DNA of 11,535 bases. It comes from Anaerotignum sp. GTDB taxonomy: Bacteria; Bacillota; Clostridia; Lachnospirales; Anaerotignaceae. The stretch is taken from contig JAHHTV010000035.1 of NCBI GenBank assembly GCA_020024395.1, positions 1-11,535 on the forward strand. Direction: 5' to 3'. This document shows positions 7,033 through 11,535 of the stretch, one piece after another. A program made the position numbers and the translations under genes. Within the stretch, counting starts at the first letter, position 1. Each line of letters opens with the position of its first letter. The notes under the pieces were generated by a model that was not told where the DNA came from, searched no databases, and saw only the letters and a program-made list of their open reading frames with translations.

Positions 7033-7566
7033 TTATCTACCGAATATCCGTTCCACAAGTATCAAAGCCATAAAAACACCCGCAATATTTGCCATCAATG
7101 CACAAAAAAGAGTATGTCTTGTTTTTGTGACTTTGATTGACATAAAATATAAACTCATGGTATAAAACACCGTTTCTGTACAACTCATCATCACAGATGC
7201 CACACGCCCCAAAAAAGAATCTGGGCCAAACTGCATAAAAATATCTGTCAAAAGCCCCAAAGCTGCCGAAGAAGAAACCAGACGCACCAATGTCAATGGT
7301 GCCAATTCGGCTGGAAATCCCAAAGCGACTTCCAAAGGCTTTAGCAAATTTGTCATACATTCCAATAAGCCGCCTGCTCTCATCACTTCCACAGCCACCA
7401 ATAAACCAATCAAAGTCGGCAATACTTCCACAACGGTTTTCAAACCTTCTTTCGCACCATCTGAAAACGCTTCATATAAATTGACATGCTTCAAACACCC
7501 AAACACCACTATCAAAAGCACTGTCACAGGAATGATAAAGTCAGAAACCAAAATCAGTATTTTCAC
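7033..7566 (-). CDS. spmB: Spore maturation protein SpmB
   Basis: SpmB is a membrane protein that, with SpmA, is needed for full dehydration of the spore core in Bacillus and Clostridium. From the GTG at 7564-7566 it has 177 residues, against 178 in B. subtilis. It has a nucleoside-transporter Gate-type fold: an N-terminal membrane segment (about 3-23), VVEVLPTLIGLLVAVEVMRAGG in the middle, the family signature APLTLVRLVSSSAALGLLTD (about 89-108), FGPDSFLGRVASVM, SCTETVFYTMSLYF, and a C-terminal membrane helix. The start overlaps the spmA stop as GTGA, and GGAGGGG (7578-7584) lies 11 nt upstream inside spmA, so the two are translationally coupled. The open frame extends upstream, but that part is spmA read in another frame. 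Confidence 0.95.
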   Translation of the reverse strand: MKILILVSDFIIPVTVLLIVVFGCLKHVNLYEAFSDGAKEGLKTVVEVLPTLIGLLVAVEVMRAGGLLECMTNLLKPLEVALGFPAELAPLTLVRLVSSSAALGLLTDIFMQFGPDSFLGRVASVMMSCTETVFYTMSLYFMSIKVTKTRHTLFCALMANIAGVFMALILVERIFGR

Positions 7567-8147
7567 ATTTTTTCTCTCCCCTCCAAACATTTTGCAAGCA
7601 CAATGCCAATCAACGTTGTGACAAGTGTTGCAACAATTCCAACCCCCACAATCTCCGCAGGTGCTGCCGAGCCATATTCTGTGCGGTATGCAAGAATATT
7701 GACTGTCACCAGTTGCAATGATGACATATTGACCACCAAAAACATACACATGGCATTAGATGCTGTGCCTTTTTCACGCTGATTTAATTCTGCCAATTCT
7801 TTCATTGCTAAAAGTCCTGCGGGTGTCGCTGCCCAGCCAAGTCCCAAAAAATTTGCTACAAAATTTGTTGCGATGTATTTTCTTGCTTTATGATTTTTTG
7901 GCACAGATGGAAACAAAAAAGATAAAAACGGCTCCATTTTGTCTGACAAAATATCAATCATACCACCACGCTCTGCAATCTTTAATATACCAGACCATGT
8001 TGCAATTACCCCTGCCATTGTGATGCCAAGCTGTATTGCTCCTTTGCCACCATCAATGACCGCATTTGTCACCAAATCCATGCGTCCCAAAAACGCTCCC
8101 ACTAAAATACCACCAATTAAAAAAAATCCCCAAATCATATTCAGCAT
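7563..8147 (-). CDS. spmA: Spore maturation protein SpmA
   Basis: SpmA is the membrane partner of SpmB in spore core dehydration. The 194 residues match the family (196 in B. subtilis). Visible signatures are the N-terminal MLNMIWGFFLIGGILVGAF membrane segment, MAGVIATWSGILKIAERGG (about 44-62), the loop FPSVPKNHKARKYIATNFVANFLGLG with ATPAGL (about 79-111), NAMCMFLVVNMSSLQLV with a TVNILAYR end, and a final hydrophobic helix (about 165-187). The ATG at 8147 follows AGGAGGG (8155-8161) at a 7-nt spacing. Its stop overlaps the spmB start by 4 bp. No dacB gene lies upstream; the neighbour is a divergent abrB. Transcription probably uses a sporulation sigma factor (see the candidate sigma-E site). 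Confidence 0.96.
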   Translation of the reverse strand: MLNMIWGFFLIGGILVGAFLGRMDLVTNAVIDGGKGAIQLGITMAGVIATWSGILKIAERGGMIDILSDKMEPFLSFLFPSVPKNHKARKYIATNFVANFLGLGWAATPAGLLAMKELAELNQREKGTASNAMCMFLVVNMSSLQLVTVNILAYRTEYGSAAPAEIVGVGIVATLVTTLIGIVLAKCLEGREKM

Positions 8148-8168
8148 ATTGTATCCCTCCTGTTGCGT

Positions 8169-8197
8169 AATATATGATTTTTTTTAGTAGAATAGCA
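8169..8197 (-). promoter_or_regulatory. Candidate sigma-E-type promoter of spmA
   Basis: The minus strand has TGCTATT (8191-8197), 14 bp, then CATATATT (8169-8176). Against the Bacillus sigma-E consensus KMATATT-N14-CATACANT this is about 5/7 and 7/8 with correct spacing. The start would lie near 8162, leaving a very short leader with the ribosome binding site almost at its 5' end. In B. subtilis the dacB-spmA-spmB operon is known to be sigma-E dependent. Short motifs in AT-rich DNA give chance hits, so this is tentative. Confidence 0.35.
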
Positions 8198-8245
8198 TTA
8201 TTTTCCATATGCAATATACCTTATTTTTTCACATTATTTCCATAT
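8196..8245. repeat. Two imperfect direct repeats in the spmA-abrB spacer
   Basis: CATTATTTTCCATAT (8196-8210) and CATTATTTCCATAT (8232-8245) differ by a single T and are 36 bp apart, start to start. The first touches the proposed spmA -35. The pair could be binding sites for a regulator of the divergent genes, or chance in AT-rich DNA. Apart from the promoter candidates, the 8148-8344 spacer holds nothing else that I can identify. Confidence 0.4.
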
Positions 8246-8268
8246 TCTTGTTTTTTTGTATTTTTTTG

Positions 8269-8297
8269 TTGCATTTTAGAATTATTCATGTTAAAAT
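8269..8297 (+). promoter_or_regulatory. Candidate promoter of the abrB-family gene
   Basis: TTGCAT (8269-8274), 17 bp, then TAAAAT (8292-8297), with TG at 8289-8290 forming an extended -10 (TG-T-TAAAAT). The start is predicted near 8304, about 41 nt before the GTG. A short inverted repeat ATTTC-GTTAA-GAAAT (8296-8310) sits across that start point. Confidence 0.5.
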
Positions 8298-8310
8298 TTC
8301 GTTAAGAAAT
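8296..8310. promoter_or_regulatory. Inverted repeat over the abrB start point, possible operator
   Basis: ATTTC-GTTAA-GAAAT is a 5-bp-arm dyad centred at 8303, right at the predicted +1. A repressor bound here would block initiation, and AbrB of B. subtilis is known to repress its own gene. AbrB recognises DNA shape more than a fixed sequence, so the assignment is only positional. Confidence 0.3.
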
Positions 8311-8344
8311 CAAAAAACCAACCGGTATGAAAGGAGGAAGTAAA

Positions 8345-8602
8345 GTGAAATCCACAGGTATTGTAAGAAAAGTTGATGAATTGGGAAGAGTGGTTCTACC
8401 TATTGAACTTAGAAGAAACATGGGGATTGCCATCAAAGATTCTTTGGAAATCTTTGTAGAAGAAAATACAATCATTCTAAAGAAATATGAACCTGCTGAT
8501 ATTTTCTCAGGTAGTATGGAAGATTTGATTGACTACAAAGGCAAAAAAGTATCGAAAGCCTCCATTTTGGAAATGGCTAAATTGGCCGGATTAAATATTT
8601 AA
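8345..8602 (+). CDS. AbrB-family transition-state regulator
   Basis: This is a small DNA-binding protein with an N-terminal SpoVT/AbrB swapped-hairpin domain (residues 1-50), very like B. subtilis AbrB/Abh: VKSTGIVRKVDELGRVVLPI followed by ELRR, then ALEIFVEE-type and IILKKYEP segments. R8, R15, R23 and R24, the arginines known to contact DNA in AbrB, are all present. The start is GTG at 8345, because AAGGAGG (8331-8337) ends 7 nt upstream. An in-frame ATG at 8327 would place that site inside the coding region. The protein has 85 residues. The tail ADIFSGSMEDLIDYKGKKVSKA is not the B. subtilis multimerisation domain. It matches the clostridial type, in which I recall Cys pairs; here those places are D52, S55, S70 and S73. 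It probably represses stationary-phase or sporulation genes as a dimer or tetramer. It lies divergent from spmA and has its own terminator. Confidence 0.9.
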   Translation: MKSTGIVRKVDELGRVVLPIELRRNMGIAIKDSLEIFVEENTIILKKYEPADIFSGSMEDLIDYKGKKVSKASILEMAKLAGLNI

Positions 8603-8607
8603 TACAC

Positions 8608-8647
8608 AAAAAAGACACTTCTTTTATAAAGGTAGTGTCTTTTTTTT
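8608..8647 (+). terminator. Intrinsic terminator of the abrB-family gene
   Basis: AGACACT (8613-8619) pairs with AGTGTCT (8634-8640), with an inner CTTT/AAAG helix, followed by a run of eight T (8640-8647). An A-run before the stem extends the pairing. It ends one base before the -35 of the next operon, so the two units are compactly insulated. Confidence 0.9.
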
Positions 8648-8648
8648 A

Positions 8649-8677
8649 TTGACAGGTTTTTTTCCCTATTTTACAAT
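8649..8677 (+). promoter_or_regulatory. Sigma-A promoter of the moxR-VWA operon
   Basis: A consensus TTGACA (8649-8654), exactly 17 bp, then TACAAT (8672-8677), predicting a start near 8684 and a leader of about 42 nt. The match suggests housekeeping, probably constitutive, expression rather than a silent accessory operon. Confidence 0.82.
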
Positions 8678-8725
8678 AATATTCGATATCAAAAAAATAA
8701 CGTGAGAAAGGCGGTATTATTTATT

Positions 8726-9535
8726 ATGAATACATTTCAAGGCAGCAGCAATTATGTTGCAAGTGAAGATTTGATGCGTTCCATGAACATTGCCATGGCA
8801 TTACAAAAACCTTTGCTTATCAAAGGGGAACCAGGCACAGGCAAAACAATGCTTGCAGAAGCAGTATCTCAAGCACTGGGCAAAAAATTGGTCATCTGGA
8901 ATATCAAATCCACAACAAAAGCACAAGATGGTTTATATGTATATGACGTGGTACAACGTTTGTATGACAGCCAATTTGGCAATGAAGGTGTTGATGATAT
9001 TCAAAAATATGTCAAAATGGGGAAATTGGGCGAAGCATTCTCTGCGGATGAACAAGTGATACTACTCATTGACGAAATCGACAAAGCAGACTTGGAATTT
9101 CCAAATGACTTGCTTTGGGAATTGGATAAAATGGAATTTTATATCCCAGAAACAAAACAAACCATAAAAGCAAAACAACGTCCCATTGTTATCATCACAT
9201 CCAATGCAGAAAAAGAACTGCCAGATGCATTTTTGCGTCGCTGTATTTTCCATTATATCGAATTTCCTGACGCAGAGCAAATGGAAGAAATCATAAACGT
9301 ACACTTTGACAATCTGGACAAAACATTGCTCAAACAAGTTTTGGATACATTCTATTGGATTAGGGAAATGTACAATATACAGAAAAAACCCAGCACATCA
9401 GAAGTCATTGACTGGATACAAGCATTGGTCATTGGTGGCGTTTCCCCTGAAAAAATTAGAGAAGCTGTCCCCTTTGCCGGTGTATTGCTCAAAAAAAATG
9501 AAGACATTGACACACTCAAACGTCATATTAGATAA
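8726..9535 (+). CDS. MoxR-family AAA+ ATPase
   Basis: This is a cytoplasmic AAA+ ATPase of the MoxR group, whose members act as chaperones that remodel or activate client complexes together with VWA proteins. From the ATG at 8726 it has 269 residues, on the short side for MoxR. Motifs in order: Walker A GEPGTGKT (34-41), the NIKSTTKAQDGLYVYD segment (59-74) typical of this subgroup, Walker B VILLIDEIDKA (111-121), sensor-1 TSN (158-160), LRRC with arginine-finger candidates R171/R172, and KPSTSEVIDWI (221-231) in the lid. A GTG at 8702 is in frame but has no ribosome binding site. AAAGGCGG (8707-8714) sits 11 nt before the ATG, so I prefer the ATG. The next gene, 12 bp downstream, encodes its VWA partner. 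The client is unknown. Confidence 0.92.
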   Translation: MNTFQGSSNYVASEDLMRSMNIAMALQKPLLIKGEPGTGKTMLAEAVSQALGKKLVIWNIKSTTKAQDGLYVYDVVQRLYDSQFGNEGVDDIQKYVKMGKLGEAFSADEQVILLIDEIDKADLEFPNDLLWELDKMEFYIPETKQTIKAKQRPIVIITSNAEKELPDAFLRRCIFHYIEFPDAEQMEEIINVHFDNLDKTLLKQVLDTFYWIREMYNIQKKPSTSEVIDWIQALVIGGVSPEKIREAVPFAGVLLKKNEDIDTLKRHIR

Positions 9536-9547
9536 GCAGGTGATACC

Positions 9548-10744
9548 ATGTTTACGGCATTTTTCTATTTATTGCGTGCAAGAGGGCTAAAAGTTTCCAT
9601 GAATGAATGGATGACACTTTTAGAAGCTTTACAAAAAGGATTACATCAATCCTCTTTCACAGGTTTTTATTATCTTTGCCGCAGTATATTGGTAAAAAGT
9701 GAAACAGACTTCGACAAATTCGATGGTGCATTTTTGGAATTTTTCAAAGACATGGCATTTACTGACGAATTGCCACAAGAACTGTTAGACTGGTTAGAAA
9801 ACCCCAAAGAAACACCAGGCGATGAATTTGACATGGAACGTGCCATGCAAAACGAACGTCTTTCACAACAAGAAATTCAGCGTATGTTTTTGGAACGTTT
9901 GGAAGAACAAAAAGAAGAACACAATGGTGGCAGTTATTGGGTTGGTACAGGTGGTGTATCTGTATTTGGCAACAGCGGTTTCAGCCCTCGTGGTATTCGT
10001 GTTGGTGGAGAAGGCGGCAAACGGCGTGCATTCCAAGTGGCAAGCGAACGCAAATTCCGTGATTTTAGACAAGATAACACACTAGATACCAGACAATTCC
10101 AAATGGCATTTCGTCGTTTGCGTCAATTTTCTGCACAAGTGGACGAGGCAAAAACAGAATTTGACATTGATAGCACCATACAAAAAACTTGTGACAATGC
10201 AGGCACATTAAGCATTGTGTATGACCGTCCCAGAAAAAACACTGTCAAAGTCATGCTTTTGATGGATAGTGGCGGCTCTATGGACTATTATAGCCGTTTA
10301 TGTTCTGCACTGTTCCAAGCAGTCAATAAATCCAGCCATTTTAAAGATTTGCAAGTATTTTATTTCCACAACTGTATTTATTCCAAAATTTATACAGACC
10401 CTTATTTGCGTCCATCTTCCACAATATCCACAGAATGGATATTAAACAACATCAGCAGTGAATACAAAGTCATCATTGTTGGAGACGCACAAATGGAGCC
10501 TTCCGAATTACTGGATGGCAGTTATTACCATTATGGTGTACGAGATGAAATTGCAGGCATAGAATGGTTGACACGTTTTCGTGAAAAATACCCGCATTTG
10601 GTTTGGTTAAATCCCTCCGAAAGACCGTATTGGGGCGGCTGGTGGGCAAAAACATATGATATTATCAACAAAGATTTTGACATGCATGATTTGACATTAG
10701 AAGGCATCAACAATGCACTCAAAAAACTGATGGTAAATCGTTAA
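9548..10744 (+). CDS. CoxE-like VWA-domain protein, partner of the MoxR ATPase
   Basis: This 398-residue protein has an N-terminal helical region (1-125), a conserved Gly-rich linker VGTGGVSVFGNSGFSPRG (132-149) with RIGGE-like and RKFRDF segments, FRRLRQF (188-194), and a C-terminal VWA domain (about 230-398). The metal site begins D240-S-G-G-S244, followed later by VGDAQM (311-316), FYFHNC (271-276) and VWLNP (352-356). The third MIDAS position is Gly rather than Ser. I recall DxGGSM as the norm in this CoxE-like family, so metal binding is plausible but not certain. No signal peptide or membrane helix is seen, so it is cytoplasmic. AGGTGA (9539-9544) lies just upstream. MoxR-VWA pairs act as an ATPase with a metal-dependent adaptor; the target here is unknown. 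The stop codon abuts the terminator hairpin. Confidence 0.9.
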   Translation: MFTAFFYLLRARGLKVSMNEWMTLLEALQKGLHQSSFTGFYYLCRSILVKSETDFDKFDGAFLEFFKDMAFTDELPQELLDWLENPKETPGDEFDMERAMQNERLSQQEIQRMFLERLEEQKEEHNGGSYWVGTGGVSVFGNSGFSPRGIRVGGEGGKRRAFQVASERKFRDFRQDNTLDTRQFQMAFRRLRQFSAQVDEAKTEFDIDSTIQKTCDNAGTLSIVYDRPRKNTVKVMLLMDSGGSMDYYSRLCSALFQAVNKSSHFKDLQVFYFHNCIYSKIYTDPYLRPSSTISTEWILNNISSEYKVIIVGDAQMEPSELLDGSYYHYGVRDEIAGIEWLTRFREKYPHLVWLNPSERPYWGGWWAKTYDIINKDFDMHDLTLEGINNALKKLMVNR

Positions 10745-10775
10745 AAAAAGGAGAATGCTTTTCGCATTCTCCTTT
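10743..10775. terminator. Perfect 12-bp hairpin between the VWA gene and hpf
   Basis: AAAGGAGAATGC (10747-10758) pairs perfectly with GCATTCTCCTTT (10764-10775) around TTTTC. On the minus strand it is followed by T residues (10743-10749), giving a strong terminator for hpf. On the plus strand only TTT follows the stem, so it would end the moxR-VWA transcript less efficiently. It starts 2 nt after the VWA stop codon and shares its last A residues. Confidence 0.9.
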
Positions 10776-10783
10776 GCTTATGT

Positions 10784-11329
10784 TTAATATTCAGGTTCAA
10801 TCAAGCCATAGGAACCATTTTTACGTTTGTAAACCACATTCACTTCGTCGGTTTCACCATTACGGAATACAAAGAAATTATGTCCAATCAATTCCATTTC
10901 CATAACCGCTTCTTCTGCGTCCATAGGTTTGATTTCAAAATGTTTAATTCTTTCAATTTTATACAAAGGTTCTTCGTCCAAATCTTCTTCGGGAACCAAT
11001 ATTGCATGATATTCTGCCATATAGCTATCGCCGCTTTGACGTACTTTTGTGCGCATACGTTTTTTATAGCGAACCACTTGTCTTTCCAAAATATCCACTG
11101 CTTTATCCATTGCCGCTGTCATATCAGGGTCTTCTACTTCTGCACGGATAATGCGTTTATTCAGGGGAATTGTCACTTCCACAGTGGAAACCAATTTTTC
11201 CAAACTCAGTGTAATGGTTGCATTTGTTTCTGAGGGAAAGAGTTTTGCGATACGGTCAAGTTTTCGCTCTACCATTTCTTTTGTCTTGTCCCAAACGTCA
11301 ATATTTTTCCCAATAATGTTGTAACGCAT
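10784..11329 (-). CDS. hpf: Long-form ribosome hibernation promoting factor
   Basis: HPF binds 30S subunits and joins 70S ribosomes into inactive 100S dimers in stationary phase or starvation. From the ATG at 11329 it has 181 residues, the long Firmicute form. The N-terminal S30AE ribosome-binding domain (1-100) starts MRYNIIGKNIDVWDKTK and ends with the basic RYKKRMRTKVR. An acidic linker (113-121) leads to the C-terminal dimerisation domain (about 124-179) with KHFEIKPMDAEEAVMEMELI and HNFFVFRN. AAAGGAG (11339-11345) lies 9 nt before the ATG. A TTG three codons earlier is too close to that site to be the start. The gene stands alone, ends at the shared hairpin and has a candidate sigma-H promoter. 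This fits B. subtilis, where hpf (yvyD) is known to be under sigma-B and sigma-H control. Confidence 0.96.
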   Translation of the reverse strand: MRYNIIGKNIDVWDKTKEMVERKLDRIAKLFPSETNATITLSLEKLVSTVEVTIPLNKRIIRAEVEDPDMTAAMDKAVDILERQVVRYKKRMRTKVRQSGDSYMAEYHAILVPEEDLDEEPLYKIERIKHFEIKPMDAEEAVMEMELIGHNFFVFRNGETDEVNVVYKRKNGSYGLIEPEY

Positions 11330-11393
11330 ACAAAACAACTCCTTTCGAGGCTTTCCAAAATAGAAAACCCGTTTGGTTCTAAAAACCGTATTC

Positions 11394-11416
11394 CAAAAGA
11401 AAATATTTTTCTTTTG
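11394..11416. repeat. Perfect inverted repeat in the hpf leader
   Basis: CAAAAGAAAA (11394-11403) and TTTTCTTTTG (11407-11416) form a perfect 10-bp-arm dyad with a 3-nt loop. If the proposed sigma-H start near 11419 is right, the hpf mRNA would begin with this stem-loop, about 65 nt before the start codon. No U-tract follows, so it is not a terminator. It may stabilise the mRNA or bind a regulator. Confidence 0.55.
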
Positions 11417-11425
11417 TATAAAGAC

Positions 11426-11454
11426 TTATTCTCCATTATTTTGAAAAACCCTTT
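11426..11454 (-). promoter_or_regulatory. Candidate sigma-H promoter of hpf
   Basis: The minus strand has AAAGGGTTT (11446-11454), 11 bp, then GGAGAATAA (11426-11434). Against the B. subtilis sigma-H consensus RNAGGAWWW-N11/12-RNNGAATWW this is 8/9 and 9/9 with correct spacing. The start is predicted near 11419, giving a leader of about 90 nt. No comparably good sigma-A promoter was found in 11346-11535. Confidence 0.55.
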
Positions 11455-11459
11455 TTTTC

Positions 11460-11476
11460 ATCAAAAAATTTTTGAT
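11460..11476. repeat. AT-rich inverted repeat upstream of the hpf promoter
   Basis: ATCAAAAA-A-TTTTTGAT is a perfect 8-bp-arm palindrome just upstream of the proposed hpf -35. It could be an operator or part of a poorly defined terminator from outside the window, but it has no following T-run on either strand. The remaining DNA to 11535 is AT-rich with nothing else recognisable. Confidence 0.4.
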
Positions 11477-11535
11477 AAAATTTTTATTTGTTTACAATTT
11501 ATCTATTTTGTTGTTTTTAGTTTACAGAATATATG

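Noticed and set aside
7567..7749. Longer SpmB with 61 extra N-terminal residues
   Set aside because: The extension is spmA in another frame and contains a Cys-rich, non-family sequence; the GTGA overlap with a GGAGGGG site explains the true start.
8327..8344. ATG start for the AbrB-family gene
   Set aside because: The AAGGAGG site lies inside that extension, 7 nt before a GTG that aligns with the start of AbrB proteins.
8702..8728. GTG start for the MoxR gene
   Set aside because: No ribosome binding site precedes it, while AAAGGCGG falls at a usable distance before the ATG at 8726, and the extra residues are not MoxR-like.
1..11535. CRISPR array, transposon, integrase, tRNA or prophage genes
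   Set aside because: No regularly spaced repeats, transposase or integrase motifs, terminal inverted repeats or tRNA folds were seen, and gene order and composition look like core chromosome.

Overview
This window looks like a low-GC chromosomal segment from an endospore-forming Clostridia-type Firmicute. Lachnospiraceae or a relative is my guess, not demonstrated. The evidence is the AT-rich intergenic DNA, strong AGGAGG-type ribosome binding sites, near-consensus sigma-A promoters, intrinsic hairpin terminators, the spore maturation pair spmA/spmB, an AbrB regulator, a long-form HPF and a large Bacillus-type SRP RNA with an Alu domain. No mobile element, CRISPR array, tRNA or rRNA is visible, and no gene appears broken.

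Layout. Positions 1-1706 (+) hold a PutP-type sodium/proline symporter behind an extended -10 promoter; it ends at a hairpin shared with the convergent recR. Positions 1791-6951 (-) carry, in transcription order, an FG-GAP/VCBS-like lipoprotein, tadA, an unrecognised 95-residue protein, the SRP RNA with its own promoter and terminator, dnaX, ybaB/ebfC and recR. The tadA - SRP RNA - dnaX - ybaB - recR order is the conserved Firmicute arrangement also found in Bacillus subtilis. Positions 7033-8147 (-) hold spmA and spmB, coupled by a GTGA overlap. Position 8345 onward (+) holds a small AbrB regulator, then a MoxR AAA+ ATPase and a CoxE-like VWA protein in one operon with a consensus promoter. 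A 12-bp hairpin separates this operon from convergent hpf (10784-11329, -), which has a good candidate sigma-H promoter.

How the genes work together. DnaX (clamp loader), YbaB and RecR serve replication and recombination. TadA and the SRP RNA serve decoding and protein targeting. SpmA/SpmB, AbrB and HPF belong to transition-state, sporulation and stationary-phase physiology. The MoxR-VWA pair is probably a chaperone-like ATPase with a metal-binding adaptor whose client is unknown.

Most interesting points: an in-phase A7 slippage site in dnaX that would give a 415-residue gamma-like product; the lack of room for a dnaX promoter downstream of the SRP terminator; an AbrB whose C-terminal tail has Asp/Ser where I recall clostridial relatives having zinc-ligand cysteines; candidate sigma-E and sigma-H promoters before spmA and hpf; and the uncharacterised 95-residue protein and lipoprotein. 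I see no strong case for a wholly new defence or mobile system. The MoxR-VWA operon comes closest, but it belongs to a recognisable, widespread family.
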